Notes: generated by a model from the letters alone, not told the origin. 48,308 bases of DNA from Paenibacillus sp. MAEPY2 (GCF_000499205.1 NZ_AWUK01000049.1:1-48308), one strand, 5' to 3'; counted from the first letter of the stretch, positions 26,738 through 35,694 are shown. Numbers and translations: made by a program.

Positions 26738-28213
26738 TTGAAACTGAAAGCGATAGAAATGACCGGCTTTAAAAATTATGCAGAGTACGCTTCTATATCT
26801 TTTGGCAGGATTAACCACATTGTTGGTGATCGGGATAGAGGAAAAACCGCGCTCTGTGAAGCTATTGTATGGTCAGTCTTAGGTTGTGATCTTCAAGGCC
26901 ACACCAAAGGGATCAAAAAATATGTGCAAAGCTGGAACACCAAGTATACCCGAGTCCTCACTGTATGGGAGATTGCAGGTTATGACCAGCCAGTATCCAT
27001 ATGCAGAGAGATAAAGGGGAAAACCGTTCATCTCTCCATAGATGAAGTTGAAGCCACTCAGAAGGACATAGACGCTATTGTGGGCCAAACCGATACATTC
27101 CTTTGCATTTTTGTTCCTGGCTATTTTGATTCTCTTACCCAGGTGCGTAAACGGAATGTACTCCTATCCCTCATGCCGAAGATTGAGTATTCAGCAGCAA
27201 TCGCATGTCTCTCTATCGAGGATCAAGAACGTCTAAAAACGATGACGGATCCTGTGGACCTTCTCAATGAACTTAATGACGAAATGAATGAATGGAACGA
27301 ATACATCGGAGATATCGAAACCAGAATCCAGAAAATACGTATTGCCAGTAATTTCAATGGTGATGCTGATACAAATTCTGAGATTATTCGAGAACTAGAA
27401 GAAAAAACGGCAGAACTGAATGAACTTTCAGCGGTCCAAGGTCCACCTATCCCTGATTATGTTACTGAATGGGAATCGGATCTTATACTACTCGGGAAGC
27501 GATATAGAGAAACGCACGATGAATGGCGTGCCATTTATTACGATTGGAAGCCGGAGGATACAGAAGGGAAGAAGAAACGCGCCCTTCTGATACAAGTAAA
27601 GAAAACGGAGTGCCAAGCCCTGCTAGATGAGGGTGTGCAAATAAAAGAGAATATTTCTCGTATGTATACACAGCACGAGAAAGAGACAGAGGACTTTAAA
27701 CAGCAGAAGGAGCAGGAAATGCAGTTTTTGCAATCGGATATTCAGCGTCTGCAGGTCAAACAAACAATGTTGGCCAAAACCAGTGTAGATTCCGAGAAAC
27801 TGCCACATCTGCAACAGAAGTTGTTGGAAGGACAGAAAGAGCAAAGAGAGATTTCTCTTCATATTCAGGCTGTTCAGCATTTTCTAATGCAATATGCGCA
27901 GCTGCAGGTAAGTAAAGCCAACCTGCAGATGACCTCATCTGAAATTTTGCTGGAACGGCGAACTGTGAAGGGCGTAATCCGACTGCAACACAAATTGCTC
28001 TATCAAGGAAAAGAGTTTGGTTTCACCAGCTCAGAGCAAGCGCAGGTTTCTCTTGATCTGTCTCGTTTGGAGGAAGAAGTAAACGGCCGTTCAGTTCCCG
28101 TTTTTATCGAACACGGAGAACCTGTACAGAATTTTGGAGAAGAACAAGGACAAATCTTTGTGACGTCCGTGATCCCCCAGGCCGAGCTTTCTTATGAAAT
28201 CATTGTGGCGTGA
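26738..28213 (+). CDS. Rad50/SMC-like ATPase head with coiled coil
   Basis: A 491-residue protein; TTG start behind GAGGAGG. LKAIEMTGFKNYAEYASISF is the typical RecF/SMC N terminus, followed by Walker A GDRDRGKT at residues 30-37 and a Q-loop-like region. A coiled coil (about 195-420) has a short hydrophilic middle. The usual C-terminal ABC signature and Walker B are absent; the last ~70 residues are beta-like and end EIIVA. It is either a minimal one-lobe form that needs a partner or a specialised phage/plasmid family. Likely role in DNA metabolism; partner unknown. Confidence 0.7.
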   Translation: MKLKAIEMTGFKNYAEYASISFGRINHIVGDRDRGKTALCEAIVWSVLGCDLQGHTKGIKKYVQSWNTKYTRVLTVWEIAGYDQPVSICREIKGKTVHLSIDEVEATQKDIDAIVGQTDTFLCIFVPGYFDSLTQVRKRNVLLSLMPKIEYSAAIACLSIEDQERLKTMTDPVDLLNELNDEMNEWNEYIGDIETRIQKIRIASNFNGDADTNSEIIRELEEKTAELNELSAVQGPPIPDYVTEWESDLILLGKRYRETHDEWRAIYYDWKPEDTEGKKKRALLIQVKKTECQALLDEGVQIKENISRMYTQHEKETEDFKQQKEQEMQFLQSDIQRLQVKQTMLAKTSVDSEKLPHLQQKLLEGQKEQREISLHIQAVQHFLMQYAQLQVSKANLQMTSSEILLERRTVKGVIRLQHKLLYQGKEFGFTSSEQAQVSLDLSRLEEEVNGRSVPVFIEHGEPVQNFGEEQGQIFVTSVIPQAELSYEIIVA

Positions 28214-28221
28214 ATAGGATA

Positions 28222-28258
28222 GGAGACAGTGCTGATCCAGCAACTGTCCCTATTTATT
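28222..28258 (+). terminator. Hairpin with T-rich tail between genes
   Basis: GACAGT-GCTG pairs with CAGC-ACTGTC around ATC, followed by a T/A-rich tail. It is a terminator or leader attenuator ~20 nt before the next SD. Confidence 0.6.
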
Positions 28259-28276
28259 TTAAAGGAGGTAATATAA

Positions 28277-28816
28277 ATGCAAATGTTCATTGTAGGTGTA
28301 CTGATTAGTCTGTATTTTGTAGTTCTGTTTATTGTAGCGATCATCCTGGGTTCCCTCTTGGTGACAGCTAAAAATAAACTGACGGGGAGATATTTAAACC
28401 GGTATTATATTGTCAGTTATAAGGGGAATGGCGTATACGAGCTGCATTTCAATCCTCTTTTTGGTTTCTACTATGCCAAACCAAGCACGTACTTTGAATT
28501 GAGACGTGCTGCGGTTAACATTTTTGAATCCAAGTATCCGGACACCAGTCTTTTTGCGATTACATCCACTTTACAAGGTAAGTACGCTAAAGATGGCATA
28601 GAAGGTATTGCAGTAGAGGAAAATGCATGGAAACGTTTCGTTGGGAGACAAATCAATTATTTTGTGATTTTGAGAAATCTGGCAAACTATCAGAAACGCC
28701 CGGGTACCCATGAGTGGCAATGGATACACTTGATTCGGCGGGTCAGAGAGACACCCCCACGCAAATACTGGATAACAAAGAATCCGGAAGGAACCATCCA
28801 CCATGAATCCATTTAA
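28277..28816 (+). CDS. Membrane-anchored protein of unknown function
   Basis: A 179-residue protein with SD AAAGGAGG. One N-terminal membrane helix (VGVLISLYFVVLFIVAIILG, ~6-26) precedes a basic, aromatic cytoplasmic domain (RYLNRYYIVSYKGNGVYELH and later EWQWIHLIRRVRETPPRKYW). No family was recognised. Its end overlaps the next start by 14 nt. Confidence 0.55.
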   Translation: MQMFIVGVLISLYFVVLFIVAIILGSLLVTAKNKLTGRYLNRYYIVSYKGNGVYELHFNPLFGFYYAKPSTYFELRRAAVNIFESKYPDTSLFAITSTLQGKYAKDGIEGIAVEENAWKRFVGRQINYFVILRNLANYQKRPGTHEWQWIHLIRRVRETPPRKYWITKNPEGTIHHESI

Positions 28817-29279
28817 ATCGTTGGTTAATAGAGTAACCCGTCCGTTGGAAACTCTTTTTGGATTGGTCCCCTGGGTTAACGTCTACACGGTGAGCCGTGC
28901 TTATGGTGGAGCAGAAGCTGGCGGGTGGTATTACCGGAAATATAAATGTGAGCAGAGTAAACAAACTTGGCGATGGGCTGCTGATGCACTTCAGTGTCAG
29001 TTACAACGGAAATTCGAAGGGTTAGCCTGGGGAATTCTCTCATCTGAAACGGATGGACAAGAGATTATCGTTCTTATTGAACAACGTAAGGCCGGCAAAG
29101 AGTATGTATCTCGTCCGCCTTATGACCCCCAGTATATCGTAGAGCAGCCTGATCGAGCGAAGTTGGAGGCGCTGGAGCAACAGAAAGCAGCACAGGAGAT
29201 GAAGCCTGCACCCAAGGCTTATAGAAAAAAGAGACCTTCTTTCTGGCCCAACTCTTCTTCTCCTAAAACCAAGCTTTAA
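28803..29279 (+). CDS. Unrecognised 158-residue protein
   Basis: Translation overlaps the membrane protein upstream. Aromatic N-terminal half (SRAYGGAEAGGWYYRKYKCE, TWRWAADALQCQ) and a Lys/Pro-rich, low-complexity tail after residue ~115. No motif was recognised. It probably works with the preceding gene. Confidence 0.5.
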   Translation: MNPFKSLVNRVTRPLETLFGLVPWVNVYTVSRAYGGAEAGGWYYRKYKCEQSKQTWRWAADALQCQLQRKFEGLAWGILSSETDGQEIIVLIEQRKAGKEYVSRPPYDPQYIVEQPDRAKLEALEQQKAAQEMKPAPKAYRKKRPSFWPNSSSPKTKL

Positions 29280-29299
29280 AACAAACCTCATCCAAACAA

Positions 29300-29422
29300 A
29301 TGAAGCGTTGTCTCCGATGCAATGGTACCGGAAAAACTCGCTATAAGCATATTCAAAATGGTGTTTGTTTTATGTGCAAAGGCAGCGGGAAAGTAAGAAC
29401 GTACCGAAGTAAGGCTTCATAG
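29300..29422 (+). CDS. 40-residue DnaJ-type zinc-finger mini-protein
   Basis: Two CxxCxGxG motifs (CLRCNGTGK and CFMCKGSGK) spaced 19 residues apart form one DnaJ-type zinc ribbon, with little else in the protein. No SD precedes the ATG at 29300, so coupling with the gene 20 nt upstream is likely. Such motifs bind unfolded chains or partner proteins. Confidence 0.55.
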   Translation: MKRCLRCNGTGKTRYKHIQNGVCFMCKGSGKVRTYRSKAS

Positions 29423-29440
29423 AAATGGAGGAGCTCTATT

Positions 29441-29908
29441 ATGATTATAGAAAATCACTTTCAGAAGGATTGTTACGAGATTATGCGAGCAGAATACCTT
29501 CAAACCCTTACGAAAGATGAGATCCGGCGATCGCGCATTCACTGTGAAAAGCAACTTCAACAGTTCGATAGCATGGATATGGAGAAACGAAATGAATATA
29601 TCGCTCTGGAAGTAATGAATTGGTCCCGTAATACGGTAGAACCACCATTTTACATTACCCAGAAAGATTATCTTAAAGTAGATTCCTTTCAACCTGCTCA
29701 GGAAATAGGGTCAGCGTTCCTTGTCTTTAATTATGTACTGGTTGAAGATAAAACATCGCTGGTTGCATGCGGGTCCGGTAAGGGCCGATTCTGGGCTGTC
29801 TACTATGAAGATACGTTCATTGGTGCTGGAGAAACAGCAGAAATGGCTATTTGTAAGGCATCAATCGTTATCAATGATGCTGTAGTCATGAAGCTAAATA
29901 CGGTTTGA
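29441..29908 (+). CDS. Unrecognised 155-residue protein
   Basis: ATG behind GGAGGAG. N-terminal half helical and charged; C-terminal half contains LVACGSGKGRFWAVYYEDTF and GETAEMAICKASIVI, resembling small phage-type proteins with a substrate-like domain. No firm family. A strong terminator follows. Confidence 0.5.
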   Translation: MIIENHFQKDCYEIMRAEYLQTLTKDEIRRSRIHCEKQLQQFDSMDMEKRNEYIALEVMNWSRNTVEPPFYITQKDYLKVDSFQPAQEIGSAFLVFNYVLVEDKTSLVACGSGKGRFWAVYYEDTFIGAGETAEMAICKASIVINDAVVMKLNTV

Positions 29909-29917
29909 TGTAATATG

Positions 29918-29970
29918 CCTCTTTCTGCTGCAGGTACTCCATATGGAGTCTGCAACTAAAGAGGTTTTTT
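29918..29970 (+). terminator. Rho-independent terminator with two-part stem
   Basis: CCTCTTT pairs with AAAGAGG; the interior forms CTGCAG/CTGCA and ACTCC/GGAGT stems. Six Ts follow. It ends the gene run upstream. Confidence 0.85.
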
Positions 29971-30060
29971 CATCTTGTCCGGAAGAAATTCTATAAAGGG
30001 GGGAAAGCTCCAATCGTTACATTTCGGCTTTATTGCCGTAATTGTCGCTGGAGCACATAT

Positions 30061-31200
30061 ATGAATCCGAAAGATACATTTTATTACCGGAAAGCCAGAG
30101 AGAAGGAACGTTCATTTTTCTCTAAAAGAGGGAGAGCCGGTTCTGCTGTCTACACTATCAAGACAGGACGGATCAATACGATTCAAAAAGTGACTGAGAA
30201 ATATGTCTATATCCGATCAGAGAACGGACGCGCCGACAATCGTATCCCTCGGGAAAGTATCCGTCGAGCACTGGCTCTATTATTTTATAGACGTGTGACT
30301 ACTCTCAAGGCTCTTATTAAGATTAACGCCTATTCAAGTGCGATGGCAGCCATCATCAAAGCTATAATGGTGGACATATGCAAAGTGGTGAAGACGAAGT
30401 CCGGTGCCGTTCGATTAACACTTCGCGGGTTGCGATATATTTTTAGTGGATTAAGTAAATCGAGAAGGGATATAGAAATTGTGAAAGAGTATGGGGGGCG
30501 CTTTATTCTGCTCAATTATTTCACGATCCGGAATGACCATACAAACCAATGGAAGCAGACCATTATAGAGTTAGGGTTCGACTATAAGTGCGTCATTATA
30601 GACCCTGGGGAGAAGACACTACATGACGCTGCCAAAAAAGGGCTGCCCGTTAAGCCTATCGACATTGATGATTATGCTGCATTTGTCAGGCAGCATAGTG
30701 ATATCATATACCAGTACCTTACACTGGATATTATCGGCGATTCAGCCGCTACCCAACGTAACACGAATTATCTGGCCCTGAAGGTCGGCCGTAAGCCGGT
30801 GCCGGTATATCATATCCAAAGCGATATGGCAGCTCTGCAAGAGTTAGTTGATGAAGAACATGAACTTATTGCAATTGGTGGCAGTGCACTGAGATCCGTG
30901 AGCATTCAGCGGAGAGAAAGAGCGTTTGACGAGATATTTAGAAAGTATGGAGACTCTGTTAATTTCCATGCTTTAGGCCTTGGATCATTGAACTTGCTGC
31001 TCAAGTATAGTTGGTTCTCTGCTGATGCCAGCTCCTGGCTTAATGCACGTATATTCGGGAAGTTACAGACGTTGACTGGACAATCTGTCGTGCCCCCTTA
31101 TATGTCAAGCGAGGCAGCACTCGGGTTTAATGTAAACCTGCTCGTCTCTCTGGAGGAGAGGTACTATGATCTTCAGACAACGATAGACATGTTTGTATAA
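30061..31200 (+). CDS. DpdA/TGT-like transglycosylase-fold protein
   Basis: 379 residues from ATG 30061. The C-terminal ~240 residues follow the order seen in DpdA/TGT-type TIM barrels: ILLNYFTIRN, VIIDPGEKTLHDAAKKG, a DDYAAFV helix, YLTLDIIGDSAATQRNTNYL, PVPVYHIQS, LIAIGGSAL, then VNFHALGLGSLNLLLKYSWF and SADASSWL. DpdA enzymes exchange guanine in DNA for 7-deazaguanines; TGTs act on tRNA. The frame runs on upstream, giving VTFRLYCRNCRWSTY (a CxxC pair) from an ATC at 30013 that has AAAGGGGGG nine nt before it, so the true product may be ~395 residues. A basic 100-residue N-terminal part could bind nucleic acid. No preQ0 synthesis genes are in view. The family call is by pattern memory. Confidence 0.55.
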   Translation: MNPKDTFYYRKAREKERSFFSKRGRAGSAVYTIKTGRINTIQKVTEKYVYIRSENGRADNRIPRESIRRALALLFYRRVTTLKALIKINAYSSAMAAIIKAIMVDICKVVKTKSGAVRLTLRGLRYIFSGLSKSRRDIEIVKEYGGRFILLNYFTIRNDHTNQWKQTIIELGFDYKCVIIDPGEKTLHDAAKKGLPVKPIDIDDYAAFVRQHSDIIYQYLTLDIIGDSAATQRNTNYLALKVGRKPVPVYHIQSDMAALQELVDEEHELIAIGGSALRSVSIQRRERAFDEIFRKYGDSVNFHALGLGSLNLLLKYSWFSADASSWLNARIFGKLQTLTGQSVVPPYMSSEAALGFNVNLLVSLEERYYDLQTTIDMFV

Positions 31201-31236
31201 AACGAAGAACCTCCTTACGGGGGTTCTTCGTTTTAT
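31200..31236 (+). terminator. Rho-independent terminator
   Basis: AAACGAAGAACC pairs with GGTTCTTCGTTT, ending in T-rich DNA directly after the stop codon of the DpdA-like gene. Confidence 0.85.
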
Positions 31237-31272
31237 TACAGTCGTGGGTTATAATTAAATAGAGGTGATTAG

Positions 31273-32274
31273 ATGAAGGATGACGAAGCCACGTTCTATT
31301 CCAAGCACTACCGTACAGAATATTTTTTACTTGATCACAAGATGATTCTAGGGGATAAAGATAATCGAGTCTGTCGGTTTTGTGGTTTACCTAGCACACA
31401 AGTGAAATTTAAGAAGGACGCACATGCCGTACCTGAGTTATTAGGCAACAAACATGTATTGACCTATTACGAGTGTGATATTTGTAATCAATTCTTTGGT
31501 GATAATCTAGAGAACAATCTCGGAAACTACAGTGCTCCATTAAGAACACTCTCACTAATAAGAGGAAAAAAAGGAATTCCTGCATATAACAAAAAAGGTA
31601 TCGATATAAGAGCAAAAGAGCTCATGGTACAAATTAAAGTTGATCCAGATTCCTCGCTTATTGAATACGATGAAGATGCTGGAAAGATCACACCAACCTT
31701 AGTAAAAGAACCTTACATACCTATGGCTGTCTATAAAGCATATGTAAAAATGGCCCTCACAATGATGAATGAATCTGACTTCAAAGATTTCCCCATGACG
31801 TTAGTGTGGATTAAAGAGACTAACCATGTGTTGAAGCGGCCCAAGGTAAAGTTGTATGCCTATACTAAATTCGTTGAAGGACTACATGTATTTCCCTCGC
31901 CTGAAGTCTACTTACTATTTAGACGTTCAGATGCCCCATCTTTTTTACCATATGCTTGGATGGTTCTTTGTACAGGAAACCAAGTGATTCAAATAATGAT
32001 TCCTTACAGTGATAAAGATGAGGGATTCAAAAACTACCTGGAACAAGAAAATACCTGGAGGTTTATTCCTCATCCAGAATTACTCAGAGAAGGTGCTTCA
32101 GACAGATTAGACTGGTCTGGAACGGAGAAGATTTATAACGAGCCTTTGCAGCTTACCCTTGTTTCACGGCCAGGTCAGATAACAGAAGAAGAGGGGTATG
32201 ATTTTAGTGAATTACTGCTAGAACAAGGATTTGAAGAAGACTTTAAGAAGTTCATGGCCAATAGGGAAACTTAA
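31273..32274 (+). CDS. HNH_5-type endonuclease-like protein
   Basis: A 333-residue protein with SD GAGGTGAT. CRFCGLPSTQVKFKKDAHAV, PELLGNKH and CDICNQFFGDNLEN at residues ~36-85 give the two CxxC knuckles, the DAH catalytic-type His and the CN..FG ending typical of HNH_5 domains. The remaining ~240 residues are of unknown type. HNH_5 proteins are common in mobile elements and defence islands; without a partner methylase next door, restriction is only one possibility. A SpoIISA-like toxin gene follows 40 nt on. Confidence 0.65.
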   Translation: MKDDEATFYSKHYRTEYFLLDHKMILGDKDNRVCRFCGLPSTQVKFKKDAHAVPELLGNKHVLTYYECDICNQFFGDNLENNLGNYSAPLRTLSLIRGKKGIPAYNKKGIDIRAKELMVQIKVDPDSSLIEYDEDAGKITPTLVKEPYIPMAVYKAYVKMALTMMNESDFKDFPMTLVWIKETNHVLKRPKVKLYAYTKFVEGLHVFPSPEVYLLFRRSDAPSFLPYAWMVLCTGNQVIQIMIPYSDKDEGFKNYLEQENTWRFIPHPELLREGASDRLDWSGTEKIYNEPLQLTLVSRPGQITEEEGYDFSELLLEQGFEEDFKKFMANRET

Positions 32275-32314
32275 CCCCCTAGAATCCTTATATCTTTCTA
32301 TTTGGAGGAACCTC

Positions 32315-33133
32315 ATGTTTTATTTCGGATGGATGGCCATTGGATTTATGGCCATAGCGGGACTCGCAACGGCAACACACTGGTACAATCGTGGTTGGTA
32401 TGAAAGCAATTTGTTGAACATCCGTAAAACGTCCTATGCCATTATGGCACTTATTTATTTCGGGATGATTTTAGCCGGTCACATTCTATTAAATGATTGG
32501 GTGCAAGCCGTACAATTCGCCAGTATAGCTATCTTCATTGACCTGGCTATTTTGGAAACGCCAAGTATCCAAAAGATCGGAAATACTGAATTCAAAAAAA
32601 ATGATCAAATTATCGAAAATACGATACGGGATAACGAACGGATCATTCTCTCTAGTTTTCAGAAAACAGCTCAGTTTACTGCAGTTGTTCAATACTCACA
32701 ACATCATCTAAGCGAGCTCACAGATGAGCAAAAGGATCAGTTGCCAGAGTGGGATTTGTACTCGTCTATGTTAAAAGAATATCTTCGATACTACACGGAT
32801 ACTTTCGGCTTACGGATCTCAACTACATCGATTCAATTCGATAGCGACCCAGAAGTACGCATGACAAAGATAAGGAACTCTCTCTCTCAGATTGAAAGAA
32901 GCAACAGTATCCTGATCCCTGAAGAGAACAAAGAGGAAATGAGTAAAGAATTAGCAGAAGCAGCAGTTTACGTGGTAGAGGAAGGAAATACGATTTGTGT
33001 ACCTTTCTTCGGATCTACCAATAGTTTCATTATCACTATCCAAGCAGCGGAATCTGGAGCCATATTGAATGGGATTGATGCTAATAATATTGTTAATCTA
33101 GTCCAGATATTTGATTGGTTCATAGATGGGTAG
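32315..33133 (+). CDS. SpoIISA-like membrane toxin
   Basis: 272 residues from ATG 32315 (SD TTGGAGGAA). Three N-terminal membrane segments (MFYFGWMAIGFMAIAGLATA; TSYAIMALIYFGMILAGHIL; VQAVQFASIAIFIDLAIL) are followed by a cytosolic domain. The order IRKTSYAIM..., AIFIDLAIL..., IIENTIRDNERII, YYTDTFGLRIST and ICVPFFGSTNSFII parallels B. subtilis SpoIISA (IRKTWYLL..., FALIDAFIF, EILEENNEML, TYADKMNLTAS, VLIPFTIETQNYVI). SpoIISA lyses or holes the membrane when unneutralised. Two small ORFs downstream look like its antitoxins. Likely plasmid-stabilising or abortive-infection module. Confidence 0.75.
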   Translation: MFYFGWMAIGFMAIAGLATATHWYNRGWYESNLLNIRKTSYAIMALIYFGMILAGHILLNDWVQAVQFASIAIFIDLAILETPSIQKIGNTEFKKNDQIIENTIRDNERIILSSFQKTAQFTAVVQYSQHHLSELTDEQKDQLPEWDLYSSMLKEYLRYYTDTFGLRISTTSIQFDSDPEVRMTKIRNSLSQIERSNSILIPEENKEEMSKELAEAAVYVVEEGNTICVPFFGSTNSFIITIQAAESGAILNGIDANNIVNLVQIFDWFIDG

Positions 33134-33164
33134 TGTGGTATATTAAGTATACGAGGTGATATTT

Positions 33165-33314
33165 ATGACACTTTTTAAACAGTCTAAAAAAATTGATGCA
33201 ACCCCGGATAAGGTTGTTGTTCGGAGACCTAAGACCACGATTGAGAAGAATATGGGCCTAGAAAAAATTTTGAAAGCAAACGATAACGTGTTGAATATCC
33301 TTAAAAATAGATAA
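33165..33314 (+). CDS. SpoIISB-like antitoxin candidate
   Basis: A 49-residue basic protein, SD CGAGGTGAT, 31 nt after the toxin stop. It begins MTLFKQSKKIDATPDKVVVR; its C-terminal GLEKILKANDNVLNILKN resembles the C-terminal helix of SpoIISB in size and position (antitoxins of ~55 residues that wrap the SpoIISA cytosolic domain). It also shares this helix with the ORF at 33444. Weak sequence similarity is expected for such short antitoxins, so the call leans on context. Confidence 0.6.
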   Translation: MTLFKQSKKIDATPDKVVVRRPKTTIEKNMGLEKILKANDNVLNILKNR

Positions 33315-33332
33315 TTACTTTTATGTGCTCTA

Positions 33333-33368
33333 AGATGCTCTATGAAATTTCATAGAGCATCTTTTTTA
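33333..33368 (+). terminator. Terminator between the two antitoxin-like ORFs
   Basis: A perfect 15-bp stem AGATGCTCTATGAAA with its complement and no loop beyond the turn, followed by six Ts. It ends the toxin-antitoxin transcript, so the second small ORF needs read-through or its own promoter. Confidence 0.85.
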
Positions 33369-33443
33369 TTTCTTCTTCTGATAGTTTAAAAGTCTACTAT
33401 TATGCCAACCCTTGTTAACAAAACGATAGGGGAGATGGCTTAC

Positions 33444-33575
33444 GTGAGAAAAAAACCAATTATAAACCCTGCAGCTAATAATAAACCTAACACCACAGTA
33501 CCCGACTGGGGGATAAAAAAAATATTGGACCAGAACAAAAAAGCGTTGGATATCTTAGAAAAAAGAAAAGAATAG
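33444..33575 (+). CDS. Second antitoxin-like small ORF (SpoIISC-like position)
   Basis: 43 residues from GTG 33444 (SD AGGGGAG; ATG 33435 is too close). DWGIKKILDQNKKALDILEK aligns with MGLEKILKANDNVLNILKN of the first antitoxin candidate: same pattern of I/L and charged positions. B. subtilis has a third partner, SpoIISC, in the same place. A duplicated antitoxin with its own regulation is therefore likely. Confidence 0.5.
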   Translation: MRKKPIINPAANNKPNTTVPDWGIKKILDQNKKALDILEKRKE

Positions 33576-33704
33576 TAAAAATCCATTCTTTATGTATCAG
33601 TAAGAAAAGTAGATTACCGCTGGTCAGATAATTAGTTTCAAAATATATGTATTTAATTGTTATAAATGGATATAAATTTAATAATACAGAAAGGAAGATG
33701 TAAA

Positions 33705-34382
33705 ATGTCGGTAATAAAAAATTATAGTTCTCTCGTTTTTGCCAATCTTCATGAATTTGAAATTGCAAAAAAAAAGGTGACAAAAAATGAAAAACACTTG
33801 GATCAGTTAGGCGGGCTAATTAAAAAATATAAACTAGAAAATCTTGTTGGGATAACGCTGCTTCATAAACACTTTAATTTGTATGAGGGAGAGAAATTGG
33901 TTCGTAAATATAGTGCAAGTGAATTTAAGATCGGGCCATTTACTACTGACGATACAAATATTATACCTTATGCCTTTGCTTATTCAAAAACTGCTATAGA
34001 TTCAGAACTTGAGCTTTATCCAATTGAATTTATCGTCGCTGACGGGGAAGCTGAACTATACAAAAATCACTACAAAGAACTTTTAAACCAAGAGGAGTTC
34101 ATTGTTGAATTTAAGAACTACCTTCAATTAAATGAAATTAATGAAGTCTTTGGTTTAGCCTTTCTTCCATACCATCTGATTAAATTAAAACCTGGTGAAA
34201 TTTTGTTAGAGAGGGATGACAAGACCGAGCTAGAATCTGATGACAAGAAAGAAATTCGGTGGTTATCAATAAAAGCAATAAAAGAAAGTGAAATGATTGG
34301 AAACAATAGATCAAAAACCTATTGGGATCTGATGCATAACGGTGGTGGTCATACTGAATGTATGCATCATTGTGATCATTGA
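33705..34382 (+). CDS. Unrecognised 225-residue protein with His/Cys-rich tail
   Basis: ATG 33705 follows AAGGAAG; a longer reading from 33666 lacks an SD. Contains VGITLLHKHFNLYEGEKLVR and ends HNGGGHTECMHHCDH, a possible metal-binding tail. Lower GC than its neighbours. I recognise no family; the LLHKHF.L..GE pattern suggests a small conserved group of hypothetical proteins. Confidence 0.5.
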   Translation: MSVIKNYSSLVFANLHEFEIAKKKVTKNEKHLDQLGGLIKKYKLENLVGITLLHKHFNLYEGEKLVRKYSASEFKIGPFTTDDTNIIPYAFAYSKTAIDSELELYPIEFIVADGEAELYKNHYKELLNQEEFIVEFKNYLQLNEINEVFGLAFLPYHLIKLKPGEILLERDDKTELESDDKKEIRWLSIKAIKESEMIGNNRSKTYWDLMHNGGGHTECMHHCDH

Positions 34383-34466
34383 CTAACGCATGAGGATGAC
34401 CGCACATCACATATATTATGGGCTCACTCCTCTTTTGAGAATTTTTAAGTAGTATTTTCAAAACTA

Positions 34467-34503
34467 AGAACCATTCTGATCACTCCTCAGAATGGTTCTT
34501 TGT
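34467..34503 (+). terminator. Rho-independent terminator
   Basis: AGAACCATTCTG pairs with CAGAATGGTTCT, followed by TTTG. It sits between the converging 225-residue gene and the DUF262 gene. Confidence 0.78.
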
Positions 34504-34517
34504 TTCTGTATTGTATA

Positions 34518-35633
34518 TTAATTGTTTACCAAGCTATGTGTGGATTGAAAATCCGAAAGTGCAATCTCATTTCTGCTTTGTACTTTTTGAGCATTGGCAT
34601 CACCACTGTGATCAAGGTAACCATTCAGCTCAATATTTTCAACGAAAAATTTCTTGGCCCAGTTAGCAAAATGAGAAGGGTCATGCTTTAACGAAATCGC
34701 GTTGGCTCCAACATACATTAGTGTAGCTTGATGTTTCCGGTTAAATATCTGTTTGATAAGCTTAGGATCTTCAAAATGATGAAATACTTCCTCTAGGTAA
34801 TCCGCAACTTGGTCAACAACGTATACAGTCTCCGCTGAAAAGCGATTTCTTTCCAACATTTCTTTGATCACATTTGCTTTGAGTTTTGTATCATTTCCAG
34901 TTTCAATTAACGCAAAGCCCTGCAGTAGTGGTTCCATATGCTTTGCACGGTTAGCCGTTTTTTCATGATATCCTACTTTAGCAAACTCCATGGAGAGCAT
35001 TTTGTTCACCGTAACCTGCATTACTGTTGACATCTGAGACTTCATAAGCTCTGCGTTAGTATGAGGCTCGTAGTTATTCCATCTGTAGGACATTTCATTC
35101 TTCATCTCATCGTCCATTTCATAAACGTGGACCTGGAAAGGATAGCTCATAATGGTGTTACGAAATACTTTTGGTAGGTCTTTGAAGTAACACGCGGAGA
35201 TATCAATCAGTAATTTCTCATCATCCTTGTAGCCAAAAATATATGTTTCATCTCCCGTTGCCCAAAGATTTTTCACAAAATCCTTTAGCATGTTCAACCG
35301 ATTTCCTCCATCAATCACATTTCGAATTCTCTTTTTGCTAATTGATTTACGCTGTGCCTTTACTGGTCCAAGCTCGATGTTCATTAAGATTGAAGCAATA
35401 CCTTCTGATTTTTTACGTAGAGTCCAGGCTTCTGCAGAACGTTGAGCCGGATCATCAAACCTAAAAACGGAAGGACGTTCCATGAAAGTTGCTAGTGTCC
35501 AATCTTCTTTTGAGAACTCTACGCCGAATTGCCAGCCTTCTACTTCATAATCCATATCTTCATCCGTAGTTTGGCCAATAAATTCCTCGAGACTAATGAC
35601 ATTCAGACTTGGATATCTCTCACGATTGATCAT
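34518..35633 (-). CDS. DUF262 (ParB/Srx-fold) domain protein
   Basis: 371 residues from ATG 35633 (SD AAGGAG; the earlier ATG at 35657 would bury the SD). N-terminal EGWQFGVEFSKEDWT..., VIDGGNRLNMLKDFVKNLW (the DGxxR.... motif of DUF262), YRWNNYEPHTNAELMKSQMS (the iN.g..L...E motif) place it in DUF262, the nucleotide-dependent domain of GmrSD-type and other defence proteins. No HNH (DUF1524) domain follows, so it is a stand-alone type. It diverges from a ribbon-helix-helix gene with palindromic operator between. Confidence 0.75.
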   Translation of the reverse strand: MINRERYPSLNVISLEEFIGQTTDEDMDYEVEGWQFGVEFSKEDWTLATFMERPSVFRFDDPAQRSAEAWTLRKKSEGIASILMNIELGPVKAQRKSISKKRIRNVIDGGNRLNMLKDFVKNLWATGDETYIFGYKDDEKLLIDISACYFKDLPKVFRNTIMSYPFQVHVYEMDDEMKNEMSYRWNNYEPHTNAELMKSQMSTVMQVTVNKMLSMEFAKVGYHEKTANRAKHMEPLLQGFALIETGNDTKLKANVIKEMLERNRFSAETVYVVDQVADYLEEVFHHFEDPKLIKQIFNRKHQATLMYVGANAISLKHDPSHFANWAKKFFVENIELNGYLDHSGDANAQKVQSRNEIALSDFQSTHSLVNN

Positions 35634-35694
35634 GTTTTCACTCCTTGATATGTACAAGAACTAGTTAATTTCTCTCATTTCATCATGCACTAAT

